Both the position numbers and the translations under genes were made by a program. Below, piece by piece: positions 36,444 to 47,741 of a stretch of 64,000 nucleotides of DNA. The stretch's first letter is position 1. Each line of letters opens with the position of its first letter. A model generated the notes under the pieces. It saw nothing but the letters and a program-made list of their open reading frames with translations, had not been told where the DNA came from and did not search any database. The DNA lies in assembly GCF_001949145.1 (NCBI RefSeq), contig NW_019091503.1, positions 162,730-226,729 on the forward strand, given 5' to 3'. Source of the DNA: Acanthaster planci (lineage: Eukaryota; Echinodermata; Asteroidea; Valvatida; Acanthasteridae).

Positions 36444-39400
36444 TTATTGTGGAGGATATCTCTTTGCCCTCTGAAATCTCTGGCCACTGACATCGAAAAC
36501 TTGAACGATGCCATCTCTGCCTGACCAGATGTCCTCCTTGTACTTCTCAAACAAGAAATGTGAAACCTTGATAGAATCACCTACAGGTATCAAGTGAGAA
36601 ATGGAAAATTACCTTCCATTTGCACTTTGCTAGCACAATTCAAACCTTATGTAAGTTCATCCTTGTTGTGTTACATTTATGAAAGTCAAATCAAAGAATT
36701 ATTATCTTAGGATTTCAATGCAGGAAAATAGTAAGAATTTTTATTAATTAATAAAACCACCCCATTTGCAGTTGAAAATGACCAGAATCTCACTTTGAAT
36801 GAACCCCTCAACCCCTGAACAAATACCTTCCAAAGTCCTCCAATACTTTCTCCCCTTTATCCCTGCACCCCAATATGCACATATCATTGGTACTTACCAA
36901 TGGGTACAGTCGTATAGTCTGATGTATTATAGGTCCAAGGAATCTCAATCGTATTCAAGCACAGTTCATTAAATCTAGTCTGGTTCCACAACTGATGTGC
37001 ATGCTCAAATTCAAATGCAAATAGGCTCCACCTTCGATGGTAGTAGCTATTGAAATCCAACAAAATATTTTTGAAATTAACATTAATCTAAAAGTTTTAA
37101 CATTTGATTTTGTGGCTGCCTTCCAATTTTGGAGTTATGTTTGGTGATCCTGGTTGCTGATCAAGGCTGCATATATCCTCGTACAAAATCCTTTCGCGTT
37201 TTTGTGACCCCTTTTGCAACCCCTTCCTCCACTAATTGTATGATTTCTTTGAATGTAGTTGTGGCTCCTAGTGCTTCATTAAATTTCACAACGTGCAAAC
37301 AGCTTAGAAATATGAATTGAAAAGTAATCCTTTTCCATGACATATTTAGTGAAATCAATTTACATGTATATTTCAATGATTACAATGACTGACTTACGAC
37401 TTCATGAGTCCAGCCCACTGCTTGTTAGCATAATCATTGATTTCTGCATGAGGTCCCCAAATTGTGATTTGATTCCGTGCATTGTACTCCAACCATTTCT
37501 GCTCCTGAAAATGATTAATAATAATCAATTTCATCAAAACTGATAGAGAACAAATATTTATTTGCATCCTGGTATCTCATAAAACAATCAGGTTTCAACT
37601 GGCTGCATACTGGCTGCATTGTCTCTTTATATTCACACCATAATCAGTGTTCTCCACAGCCTAAAATTATAGCAGGGCGGCACATAATGCGAGTGCGAAG
37701 CCATTGTGGCATGGGGTCTGGGGCCCACTGAAAGGCCCAGGGAAATTTTGGATTCTAGATGCTCTGTGGTGCAATCTGAGTTATTTCCTGGGCACTTTCT
37801 TTTGACTCCATGAATCAAATTTGCTCGTGTTGAAATGAAAGTAAGATTGTTATTGGGAGGTCATCAAAAGTTGATTTTTTTCTGGGGCATTTTCTTGTTT
37901 CACTGATCGGAACTCGCCATCGAGCCGATGGTTCAGGATACATGTACAGCGTACGTACGTGAGCGCAACACGAGTGAATAATGTACAGTCACTACCCTAA
38001 TCCCAGATTTCAAAAATAACTCCTTGATCAGGTTCCAGAGACAAAATCCTATAATTCCGGTGAATTATAGTCAGTGAGCCACCTTATGTGCTAGAAAAAC
38101 TACAAAATTACTTTCAAAATGTAAGCTTTTAATCTGGACTTAAGGGATCGTCAGAAGTGACAACACTTTTTCTAGTTCTGAGTTGGTTTAACTGGTTCTG
38201 AATAGCGACAATTTTTTTCTAGTATAAAAATTCAGCCGGAGCCATTGTGGCAAGCTGATTTTCTAATTGAGAATTTCTCGATTTGGAGAAAATTTGTTCA
38301 TGGATAACAATTTCAGCAAATTAAAAAGTGAAACTTGTGTAAATTTTGACTCAAGTTTTCAGCTGTAGTGCGAGCAATCAGCGACTATCCCCCGTGCTTC
38401 ACAGTACTGTTGACAAACCCATTACATCACATACATACACATGTACATCTCTGTTGTGCCCATGCAGTTAAGTTCGCAACGTACGTGGGAACATTGTGGG
38501 TACATTTACGGTGTATGTAATCCACAACTAGGAAAAATATACATTTAGTTTTTGGCCAATTTACAAAAAATGGGAAACTCCAAAAGTCATATTGATTAAA
38601 CAAACTTTAGACGCGAACATTAATAGGACTGTTAAGTAAGAAAAAAGTATTTGGAATCACACGTACAGAATGAATTATCACACGGTATTTTGGGTTGATT
38701 TTTGGGCTCTCATTATTTCTGACAAACTATTCAAAATGTCCAAGTTCAAGATGGAAATCTAGCTGGCAAACCTTTTTTTTTCTAAATGGTTTCTGAAACA
38801 AAAGTTCTGTAGAAGAAGCTTACATTTTTGACCTTTGAAATTGTAGAAAACAGAAGAGGTAGTTTTAGAAGCAGTAGTTTTAGAAGCAAAGGAAAAGAAG
38901 TTTTATTTCAAGCCGTCTGGATTTTGGAAAAATCTGGAACTGCATGTAGGAAAGTGGCTGTATTTTCCGAGGAAAAAACGAGGTACTCGAGGTATTGGTT
39001 CTTGACGCTACAAAATGAAAATGCTATGACTGGGAGATTGAAACCAGTCCAATTTTGTGCTTTCGTACTACTGCGTCTGGCTTTGATCACAAACAGTGCG
39101 AAGTGCTTTTCTGTTTTGCTGAATAATGATGGCAAACTCATCATATTCCTTCCATAAAGTGCGTAAACTTCTTTGCATTTAGATAAACTGTGAAGATTGT
39201 GGAGAGTAGAGAAAATCCAACTGAAATAGCAGGGTGTTGAGAATTTTGGCAGGGCAGCAAAACTTTAGCGGGGCGGTCTAAACTTTTGGCAGCCAGCCCA
39301 TCCTGCTAAAACCCCTCATGGAGAACACTGCATAATGTATGCAATTACCCATAACATAATATACTCCTACATACTCAAGTGAATAGTTTTTATATTCATC

Positions 39401-42400
39401 CACAAATATTCAACAAAACTAATTCAAGTACAGCTGAGACATGGCCTTGAACTTCAATGTAAGCTACAACTCGCAGAAGTTACAAGACTAATCAAATATC
39501 AGTCACAGTAAAAACACTAACCTTAATGGATGTGCCTAAGGCCTTGGCTGACTGAATCCAGTTGCCTAGTAACCAATGAGAATCTGTTGCTAAGAGAGTA
39601 TCCATGTCCAGCAAAATATCGAGAAACTTCTCCAGACAAAGACTGGTAATGGAACAAGCAAAGATAACTAATGAATATTAAACAGGTTGTGTTCATCACT
39701 GACATAAGTAATGATAAACATACATATCAGTCTTCCAAGGAGCTTGTAACTGTTGTGCCTTTTTAATGTTTGTGTTACACTCAAACTCACTTCCTCCTAC
39801 TTGCTAGTATAGACAACTTAACCACTGCACTATCACATTTCTTTTGTTTAGCTATCTGGAATAAGTCTGATACTGCAGTGGATACCACAGCGACTGTTAT
39901 TGGAAATTCAATACTGACAGTGCTCCTTGAATTACATCAAGTAAATAAGTCAACAATTTTTATCTTCCTATGAAATTTATCCCAGCTTACCTGGCTAATG
40001 TTTTCTTATTCATGTGGATAAAAGTTAGGAATTCTGCATAGGTTACCATGGCGATATCCTGCAATACTTGCCGACCAATATCCACAAGGTCATATCTGAG
40101 AAGAAATTCATGATGAATATTAAAAACTGGTGTGATAAAATGTGGATGAAAAGTTTGATTTAAAGGTTCCCTCTCAACCCTTACCTTAAGTGGCCCTGGC
40201 TCAAATCCTTTGTGGTACATTAAGTGAATTAGGCTTTTCAGTCTCTATTCCACAGTGTGGATCTTCTGCAGAAAGTATCAAGTATTGTGTACTGAATACC
40301 CATCAATGTGTTGAAATCCACTAGGAGCAGAAAAGGCCACTTACACAAACTCAGAAGAGTACAATACTTTATTCTCTCCCCATACAGTCAAATCATGAAA
40401 CAGTCTTTGCAAACAGAGGCACTTATATGTAAGATGGCTCTTTCTCACAAATTTTCATCATAAGTTCACCCTCCACCACCTCCACTTAAAACTCCACCTG
40501 CAGTATTTTGGAGGAACCGCAACCAAGAACCAAGAAAGGATTCCAGACCTCTCAATCAGTTATTAAATACCTGTAGAGTAGACTGGTACCAAGATCTGTG
40601 GCTGCATTTATCATGAGTGGCCATGCCTCAGCAACTTCCTTCCAATCATACCACACCTAAGACCAAAAACAGACACCCACTTAACACCTCGTTCCATGTC
40701 AAGAGGAATTCAAACTCCCATTTCCAATTTGCTTTTTCATTGTCAGTGCCATTTATGCCAGTCAGCCATGCTTAGCAAGGATCAACCAAAATGCCAAATG
40801 GTGTGAGTTGGAGGCTGCAACAGATGCATTCATTTTGTTTTCCGAGAATATCTCAGTAATTCTTGGAGCACAGGGTAGGTAATGTTTGGCAGTACTACAA
40901 CAGGCATTACACTCACTATGGAGAAAAAATAGTTAGATGTAAAACAAGGAACTTACATCTGGATCAATGGTCAGTGATGGTCGCATCACTAAGGCATTAC
41001 GATTATGTTCTTTAGTGTTTTCCATGGAGTTGTAGATGGTATCTTTAAGAATCCTCCAAGCTCTTTGTGTTTGCTGAGTAAACTTCCCATAACGTCTCAC
41101 AGCATAAGAGTCGATCCTATCAAAAGTTAAATAAAACAACAGTTCCACAATTTCATTGGAAAAAACTACTTGCTTTGATGGCTTCAATTCACACTCAATT
41201 CGGTCAATAAAAAAATTAGCTGTTCTTCGACCATCCTCCTGAGGTCAAAGCTCTGTGTTTACTAGCCCACGTCTACATTGCATTGCGACTAACATCCAGA
41301 GCATGAAGACAGCTAAAATGCCCTTCAAAAGTGCCTTGTATCCCGAATTCCATAAATGCTGTGTCGAAATTATTAAAGTACGCCCGCAAACAATGTATTT
41401 TGCAGGAATTTCTACAAAACTCCACGCTTTCCATCAGGATTCATTGATGATCCACATACATGTTCATCTAGCACACATACTAGCACTTGCACGAAATGCA
41501 TAGTAACCAAGTGCCCCTTACACATGCGCAGAAGAGCCGTGGGCGTGAAGAAGTCGCAGATAAGGCGGTGTCCGAACATTGTTTGCGCATATCCACATAT
41601 TTTTAATGGAGCAAAGACCTTGAGCTAGCTCTGGACAACATAAATGACAGAATGCGGGCCGTGCTTGGAGGCCATTTTGCGAATGCACAAATGCATACTA
41701 CCTCAAGAACGTAGGTCGTTAATGAATCACAACGGAAAGCATGGAGTTTTGCAGAATTTCCTGCAAAGTACATTGTTTGCGGGCATATTTAATAATTTCA
41801 ACACAGCATTTATGGAATTCAGGAAACAAGGCAATTGTGAACGACATTTTGAGCTGTCTTTGTCAGGTAAAAATGAAACAAAAAACTGTTGAAAAAAATT
41901 TTGCATAGTAGGAGGACTTTCATACCCTGGATGCTAGTTGCAATGCAATGTAGACGTCGTCCAACCTAGGCTATATGTTTACTTGCTTTTACACACAAAA
42001 CTAAACTACTAAGTTTTCTTTGAGTAAGCAGAACAAGTACACGTACTTCCATAATGAAGTTAAGAGAAATCTCACCATGCTGTCACATTAACAGGCTGTG
42101 TGCGCCAGGTTAAGTCATTCATGAAGCCGTACATCACATCGTTTTGCTCAATGCCTTCTGGAGTGAGACCGGTACCCACCATGGTGGAGCCAGGGAACAT
42201 CCTGCTGGCAAATACTGCCTGGAATTAAACAAAACAAAATAAAGCAGGCTTGAGAAGCAGGAAAGATGACAAAGCAAGTCAGTCCAATTAACAGAATGAC
42301 TACTACTGAATATTCTGATCCACAGTGAAGCACTGTGAACTTTTTGGGTCAATGTAAAGAAGAGAAAATATGAGAAAATATGAGTAGCAATATTTCGATA

Positions 42401-45400
42401 TATTTTTCAATAATGATGTTCTCAAAGTTTCAATATTTTTCATATTTCTCGAAAATCTGATTTTTTTATATATCAATATTACCAAATAACTAACACTATT
42501 ATTGATATCAATATTATCAATATCAAACCCATATCGATAATATCGATATATCGACGCTGCTTAAACTTTGCTTATATCACCAAAATTCCTTACCTTATTG
42601 ACATAATCCAGCCGACCGTATAGTCCATGATTTCCTCCAAAATTGTGCAGCATACACCAGATAAATGGCTGACCATAGAACGAGTTGGTTCGGTCAAACA
42701 CTGGTAAAATGTCAGATGCTAGATCCAAAATAATCAGGCGACCCTTGAGATAGCAGGATAAAAATAGAATGTGTATCACACCAAAAAATCTTACTATTAT
42801 TTATTCAACTTCAACAGAAACAAAACATCACAGTATCGAGAATCAGAAAGTACCAAATAGGCAAAACAATGCAGGCAAAAAAAATATACACATGAACGCA
42901 ATGCCTGTAGACATAATTTGAGAATTTCAAAATTACGTCAAACAAAATTTGTCGGTCCACTACTAACGAGCATATTCCAACTTTTTTCAATGTCTTCCTG
43001 AGACTTTTCAACCAACCAAAGGTACTGCTGTCAGATGAGCTTTTATTTGTTCCTTGAACCAGAAACCATTTGAGGTAAACAGCCAGCCTTGCATCAGCCA
43101 AATGCCCTTTGGATCAGCTGAAATGATGGTCTCATAAACTCCTCGACTTGCACTGGCAAGGTATCCAAGATCACTGGACAAATTGAAGAACAGAGAGAGA
43201 CAAAATATGAATTGAATGAAACATGAACTCAATTTAGCCACATCTAATTAGTGCATCAAAATGATCCCTTACATGAAAGCATCAATGATTTGATAGTTTC
43301 TCACAAGAAGTATTTCTAGAAGCAAACTCGTTGAGAGACTGCAATCAAAGGGCTGAAGAGATCAACTGATCGAGCTCTCGTGTAATATTACAAAGGTCAA
43401 AGGTTCAAATCCCACTTCTATCAATAATCTTATACATATTAATCAATCAAACAATTTAGTTCTGGTATCAAAATGAAAAGGGTTTGAACAATGAAAATAA
43501 ATTTCAGGTTTACTTTGAAACAGGGTTCATCTCATTGAACAGGTCTGCATTGTAGACATGATCAGTGCCATTAAACTCTGCCATCATCTGGAAAGAAAAT
43601 AACATTGGAAACTCATTTCCAATTGTTATATGACAATACCTACATGTACTTTTATTCACTAGCATTGATAGATGTACAGCTTCAAGTATTTTGATATTAC
43701 TTACTGTTTCAATAAAAGTTTTGCCAATCCTCTTGAAGAGAGGGTCAGAAGGCACCAAGAACTTAGTACTGGACATTCAAAGAGAAATAACAAAAACTAT
43801 TCAACAAAAGCAATGCATTCTTTTCTTTAAGTAATCTGTAGAAATGTTTGAAACAAAATGAGCATGTCTACATTTGGATCAAACTGTAGTCTTGTCTTGA
43901 ACTTACCAGCAATACTGACGATCCTTGCTGAATTTCCCCCAAATGCTACCATTGATGATATTGGCTTTGGGAAACAACCTGTGCATAAAAATGACAACAA
44001 AATAAACATCTGAGAACTGAAAAGAACTTTCACCCTTACCTACAGTACGAAGCCCTTGAAAACTCAAGAAGGAGTTCTAAAGATGTTATTAGAATGGGGA
44101 AAAAACATGTACTGCCAAGCCACAATTACATGGGGTTTTCATGCCATCGGTTTCCTATACATGAATGGAAGATATGGATGCATTAAAGAAAGTTCCTTAC
44201 AGAAAACAGCAGAAATTGTTGGTTCAGAGACTCTGCAACCACATTAGGAAATGATACCACTGATCAGGCATATAATGTGCTAAAGATGGTTGAATGAGAC
44301 AAACTCACACAGCAGCTGTCAATCGCAAAGAAACAACAAACCTAATGGTGGCATCAGGGACATGTCCAGCAAATGCCGGCAGGACAGGTGTCATACCCAG
44401 ATCTCTCATTCTCTTCAAGATCTGATGCTGTAATTTGATCTGATTAGCATGCCAGGATGGTGTTAGAGGTCCACCCCAGCCATGGATGTTACCAATACGT
44501 GTCCTGAAAGCCAGCACAAAACAAGAGAATAAAGACCTACAGGTTAGTTCATTCAGCAAAGGTCATTTTTGTTATAAGAAACGAACAAGTTTCCCAGCCT
44601 GTTCCTTAACGAAATGGTTGATTTGGTAAACAATCCCAACATGGTAATACCAAGGCCTTGCCAGTCAGTTCCCTGTAATGATCAGGGTGGTCACTGGAGA
44701 TGTACAGTGGAGTATTCTAATACCTTCTAGTCAGAGATATTACTTGAAGAAGATATTAGGAGTATGATGTCATATTTATTGTTTTTATCTCAAGCGAGTA
44801 ACTGTACTTGTAGAATCAGCTTAAAACAAGCAACTTACCATGCCAAGAAAGCTGGACCTCCAAAGTGTGTATCCAGATCTTTCTGAGTGAAACCCATGTT
44901 GAGGTAGACTTTCTGCCAAATAGCTTCCTGGGCATTAAATGCTAGAGGTAAGTTAATTCCATTCATAGCCATCCAATCAATTTCTCTCTCCCATCGCGTC
45001 CAGTTCCACCAGGCAAAGGAGTAGCTGACAGTGCACACATTCTGATAATACCGAAATCTGAAAAAGAAAATGATCAACCAAGATGCATCATTTATGGTTA
45101 TTTACCAATTTAAAATAGTCTTTAATTACACATGTATGAAATTCTTTTCCTGCATTTCTTTTTCACAAGTTCATTTCCAAATTCCACTCAGGGTGGTTGG
45201 GACGTGGCTTGACAAAATGAAGGGGAAAGGATAGTAAGATTTCAATATTTACCTGTTTGGACTGGTAATCTTCAGAGCTGGCTTAACCGTAGGCAGAGTG
45301 GATGGAATATTCAACTGGTTCCCAGCCCAGGAGATATGACAACCACAGTAATGTTTCAAATAATGATGAAAGCCCCATGCTGCAGCCACGCCCGTAGTAC

Positions 45401-46667
45401 CAGTGATGCTAACCTTATTATCATGAGACTTGATCTACAATCAGAGAATTTGAATCCCAAAAAGATACCTTAGAAGAGACTATGAAACTGAGCTCGTAAC
45501 AGTTTCAAAATTGTGTAAATTAATTCTGAATGTTCAATATTGCCAATCCATATTACTAAGTTCTAAACAGCTTGCCTTTACCAAACTTACATGTCGATGT
45601 ACATGTACCGGTACATGTATCGACTGCTATGAACAGTCAATACAAAATACATCGTTTGCCAACAATCAGCAATGAATCGTTTAAGTTGTATACAATCATT
45701 TATACATCACTCAAAACGTGATAATTTTACCTCAAATGTGTCAAGATTTGGAGGTCCTATGGACGAGTTTACTACCACTGTGAATGCTGCGGCTTGGTCT
45801 GGAATAAGTCTCTTTATCAGAGCAGTCACAGCCTTAGCTTGGTCATCAGGACTTGTTTGGGTCTTGATGTTGTTTAATGATTCAAACTCTTCACAGAAAG
45901 AAAAGTGATGAAACACAGAATTCAAGCATGTCAAAGTAGTACCGTGTCTGAACTTCTGGTGAAATTAAACTTTTTCAAATACATTTGAATATTTTGTAAA
46001 CAATGTGCCCCAACGCCAACTAAAATCACGTACACACTGAAAAGTACAGAAAGATGTAGGATTTAACAAAATTGAATAAAACAAAATAAAACAAAACTAC
46101 CAATGCAACTCTATCTGGTATCATGAAGTTATTTTTCTTTCTTCATTTTCATTAAGGCCTAGGCCTATCTGTATTATCACTTCTAAAAGTTCTGCAGATA
46201 TTAGAACAAGTAAAACTAGTATTCAACAACTGAATTACATCATTACATGTAGGCCTAACTACAAAACCCCCGTTGTCATTAACCCAATCAGTGCGGCCTG
46301 AGGATACCCCCAGAACTGTGGGGTCCGACGTCCGCCCCGCTCCGGTTCGTGGGAGCGGGGCGGACGTCGGACCCCACAATGTGGGGGTAGCTCTAGCCTG
46401 AGGAATTATCGTGCCTTATTTGATTACTACATCCAAGGCCAGTCACCGGGAACTCTAGCCCCACTAAAGTGGCACGGACTCTCACTCCTGCTCCATCCGT
46501 AAGGATGGGCTAGGATGGATCAGGAGTGACAGCCCGTGCCACTCTAATCTGTACGATAATGTAATGATCTACACAAACGAAAGTGAAGATATGGAAGACT
46601 TACCAAGTGCATAACAACATGCCACCAGTATTGTAATGATGGACGGTGCAAAACGTAGCAGGGACAT
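36444..46667 (-). CDS. NAGLU: Alpha-N-acetylglucosaminidase (GH89), complete, 18 exons
   Basis: Lysosomal enzyme that removes terminal alpha-N-acetylglucosamine from heparan sulfate. Exons in transcript order: 46667-46604, 45888-45731, 45434-45253, 45057-44839, 44503-44342, 43978-43907, 43768-43705, 43587-43514, 43173-43017, 42743-42594, 42218-42076, 41116-40957, 40656-40571, 40095-39991, 39642-39522, 37504-37398, 37046-36898, 36580-36444. All are GT-AG with consistent phase and sum to 769 residues (human 743). A signal peptide occupies residues 1-20 (IITILVACC). Family blocks seen: [49 protein letters not shown] and [16 protein letters not shown]. Glu326 in FNEMNP and Glu455 in TPEGI align with the human catalytic pair Glu316 and Glu446, so the enzyme should be active. 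Start ATG has A at -3. Stop is TAA at 36444. Confidence 0.96.
37645..39330. mobile_element. hAT-like non-autonomous element in NAGLU intron 15
   Basis: Starts CAGTGTTCTCCA and ends TGGAGAACACTG (12-bp perfect inverted ends of hAT type). CATAAT stands immediately outside both ends as a target duplication of 6 bp. Subterminal GCAGGGCGG-like words occur at both ends. The interior of about 1.7 kb has no transposase frame. Confidence 0.78.
41269..41957. mobile_element. Long inverted repeat (foldback-type) in NAGLU intron 11
   Basis: The left arm (about 41269-41452) and right arm (about 41723-41957) are inverted copies. Matching blocks are ACGTCTACATTGCATTGC, GAATTCCATAAATGCTGTGT, CCCGCAAACAATGTA and AAAACTCCA. 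The right arm carries an extra A-rich insertion of about 60-80 bp. The spacer of about 270 bp shares a 30-bp word (AAAGACCTTGAGCTAGCTCT) with 30381-30411. Confidence 0.8.
42076..42218 (-). CDS. NAGLU: NAGLU exon 11: catalytic nucleophile exon
   Basis: Encodes [18 protein letters not shown], where the Glu in PEG matches human Glu446, the GH89 nucleophile. Two bases are carried into exon 12, whose first codon completes Trp. Confidence 0.9.
43514..43587 (-). CDS. NAGLU: NAGLU exon 8: catalytic acid/base exon
   Basis: Encodes [16 protein letters not shown]. The Glu in FNEM corresponds to human Glu316, the catalytic acid/base of GH89. The flanking acceptor (CTTTCCAG) and donor (GTAAAC) are clear. 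Confidence 0.9.
46305..46389. repeat. Perfect hairpin: 27-bp stem, 8-nt loop, within a 39-bp imperfect inverted repeat
   Basis: 46317-46343 and 46352-46378 are exact reverse complements (GC-rich, CCGACGTCCGCCCCGCTCC core). They extend outward imperfectly to 46305 and 46389. The same 9-bp word, GCCTGAGGA, is present at 46296-46304 and at 46396-46404, consistent with a target duplication. It lies in NAGLU intron 1. Confidence 0.88.
46468..46543. repeat. Second foldback, 23-bp arms with 2 mismatches
   Basis: 46468-46490 and 46521-46543 pair at 21 of 23 positions (AGTGGCACGG ... CACTCCTG). Inner CTCCATCC/GGATGGAT continue the stem. It lies 65 bp from the first foldback in NAGLU intron 1. Confidence 0.8.
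46604..46667 (-). CDS. NAGLU: NAGLU exon 1: start codon and signal peptide
   Basis: This 64-bp coding exon gives MSLLRF followed by a hydrophobic core and a short polar end. That is a standard secretory signal, as needed for delivery to lysosomes. The donor GTAAGT is a perfect consensus. It was too short to appear as a long open frame and was placed by phase with exon 2. Confidence 0.85.
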
Positions 46668-47590
46668 GCTGAAACTCTGGGGAAAAAAATCCAACCTACG
46701 AACAGTCATGAAAGGTACTCGTTGTCAGCCAGTCTGAAAACTTGACAAATCTGGTCTAGTGGTTTTCCTTGTTTATTAGGAAAAGTTTTGATTAGCGCCC
46801 TCTGTTGATGCACATTCTCATTTCCATTGCACTTGTTCACCGAACAATGATTTAGAGCTGCACATTTATTTGAAAATTTCTCAAGGGCACTTGATTCAAA
46901 CCACTTGGGAATAGATCATAGAGATATTTTGCTGAAAAACTCTCATCAGTACCCCATCTCGATTGTTTTAATTTTAAAAAAATTAGGATTAATAGACCAC
47001 ATTTCACCAAGAACACATTTTAATATAAAACTAGCCAAAATTTAGTTGCCCTCCATGTCAGGCTGATCCCCATGGGCACAAATCCCACGGAGTATAAAAT
47101 TTCCTACCCTTCCCCCACGCACACTTTTTGACCAGGATATAAGCTACATGTATTAAATTACCCCCCCCACACACACACACAACCACACCCATCCACACAC
47201 CCACGTAACTTTTACATGGTGAGAAAAATCAAGGCACATTGTAAAAAATATTTTGGACTTCCAAACAACCAAAATTTATTCAATAACACTCAAGAAGGGA
47301 GAACAGTTTTTAAAAAAGCTTTAAATACATTACATACACGTTATCATAAACATTACCTGACTGTCAGCCCCCCTCCCCTTTCAAATTTCTATGGCAGGCA
47401 TGTACTAATTCGGTCGCATGTGAAACGATATTTTCAAAATGCTTTGAGTCCCATTTCAACATGAATCACTCTCCTGGACTGAAATTTTGACCAAATGTCC
47501 CTTGTATGAAACACTTCAATTTGCGACAGATTCTTACACATTAAAAATTTCTCCTTTTGGAGCAATTTCCAAAAATCAGTTTCGTAAAAT

Positions 47591-47741
47591 CCTTGTGGAG
47601 ACCTATTCACCTTTAGAAATTCCTTGTGGAGACCTATACACCTTTAGAAATTCCTTGTGGAGACCTATTCAACCCATTCTTCTGGGTCTCCACAAGGCAC
47701 CATATTTTGGCACGGGAGAACAAAGCCATGTCTCCACAAGG
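47591..47741. repeat. 31-bp tandem repeat with inverted satellites
   Basis: CCTTGTGGAGACCTATTCAC units start at 47591, 47622 and 47653. The reverse complement core GTCTCCACAAGG follows at about 47686 and 47730, so the array can fold. Confidence 0.8.
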
